The position numbers and the translations under genes are program-made. 5,390 nt of DNA from Candidatus Bathyarchaeota archaeon (GTDB taxonomy: Archaea; Thermoproteota; Bathyarchaeia; RBG-16-48-13; GCA-020355125), in the NCBI GenBank assembly GCA_030670615.1, contig DAOVBJ010000078.1, positions 1 through 5,390 on the forward strand, in the 5' to 3' direction. The notes beneath the pieces were generated by a model. It was not told where the DNA came from, ran no database searches, and was given only the letters and a program-made list of their open reading frames with translations. Shown here one piece after another: positions 5,240 through 5,390 of the stretch (the first letter of the stretch is position 1; each line of letters opens with the position of its first letter).

Positions 5240-5283
5240 CGTAATAAAATGAGGCTACAAAGACTACATTTTAAGGGTCAACC

Positions 5284-5390
5284 ATGGGTGTTGTAGGCTA
5301 TGGAAAGCGGATAGAGATCATTAAGAGGATGCTTTTGGAGGACAAGACCCGTGAAGAAAGAGCAGGGGTTTGTGGCGTGCACCAAGTGAC
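5284..5390 (+). CDS. Possible start of an unrecognised gene, 3' end beyond window
   Basis: A frame opens with ATG at 5284, after an in-frame TAA at 5272, and stays open for 35 codons to the window edge: it begins MGVVGYGKRIEIIKRMLLED and continues KTREERAGVCGVHQV. The charged stretch from residue 8 looks helical and protein-like, but no domain can be named from this length. An AAGGG lies 6 nt upstream as a weak ribosome binding site, and AATAAAAT (5243-5250) could be a box A. Divergent from the YrdC gene. It could equally be chance. Confidence 0.3.
   Translation, partial: MGVVGYGKRIEIIKRMLLEDKTREERAGVCGVHQV

Noticed and set aside
5351..5389. GTG with GGAGG 9 nt upstream, giving a 12-codon frame ending in TGA
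   Set aside because: Too short to be a gene. Reading the TGA as selenocysteine has no support because the sequence ends one base later.

Overview
This window is archaeal chromosome. The evidence is a uL3 and a uL4 ribosomal protein with archaeal-type sequences, a SPOUT-class RNA methyltransferase directly upstream of rpl3, a single-chain phosphoglucose/phosphomannose isomerase of the SIS-fold archaeal type, A+T-rich box A (TATA) promoter candidates, and GGAGG-type ribosome binding sites. The protein set would suit the Thermoproteota/TACK side, for example a Bathyarchaeia-like lineage. That placement is a guess from the general look of the proteins and was not tested.

Left part (1-2181, minus strand). 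This is the head of the large ribosomal protein operon, read right to left: SPOUT methyltransferase (1318-2181), rpl3 (291-1298), then rpl4 (1-271, running off the left edge). The two intergenic gaps are 19 nt each. The rpl4 start is a TTG set by a clear Shine-Dalgarno; an ATG between the two would give only a 16-codon dead end. The genes join ribosome building with a predicted rRNA-modifying enzyme.

Middle (2182-3303). These 1.1 kb contain no gene I can identify. They hold box A candidates for the leftward operon, a doubtful 68-codon leader ORF (2188-2394), a long imperfect hairpin (2461-2504) followed by a second hairpin (2506-2534), a very A+T-rich stretch with CTAG-containing palindromes, and a G+C-rich, hairpin-rich island (about 3040-3250) just before the promoter of the next gene. 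I could not match any of this to tRNA, 5S, 7S/SRP or RNase P RNA.

Right part (3304-5390). A plus-strand bifunctional phosphoglucose/phosphomannose isomerase (3331-4476) meets, tail to tail with a 15-bp overlap, a minus-strand YrdC-type threonylcarbamoyl-AMP synthase (4462-5097), which makes the activated intermediate for t6A37 in tRNA. Upstream of that gene are a small hairpin, a box A candidate and a perfect 16-bp palindrome. The last 107 bases may begin another plus-strand gene (5284 onward) that I do not recognise.

Overall this is mostly housekeeping DNA. The least explained part is the non-coding middle and the CTAGCTAG palindromes in the intergenic stretches; no clear new system is visible.
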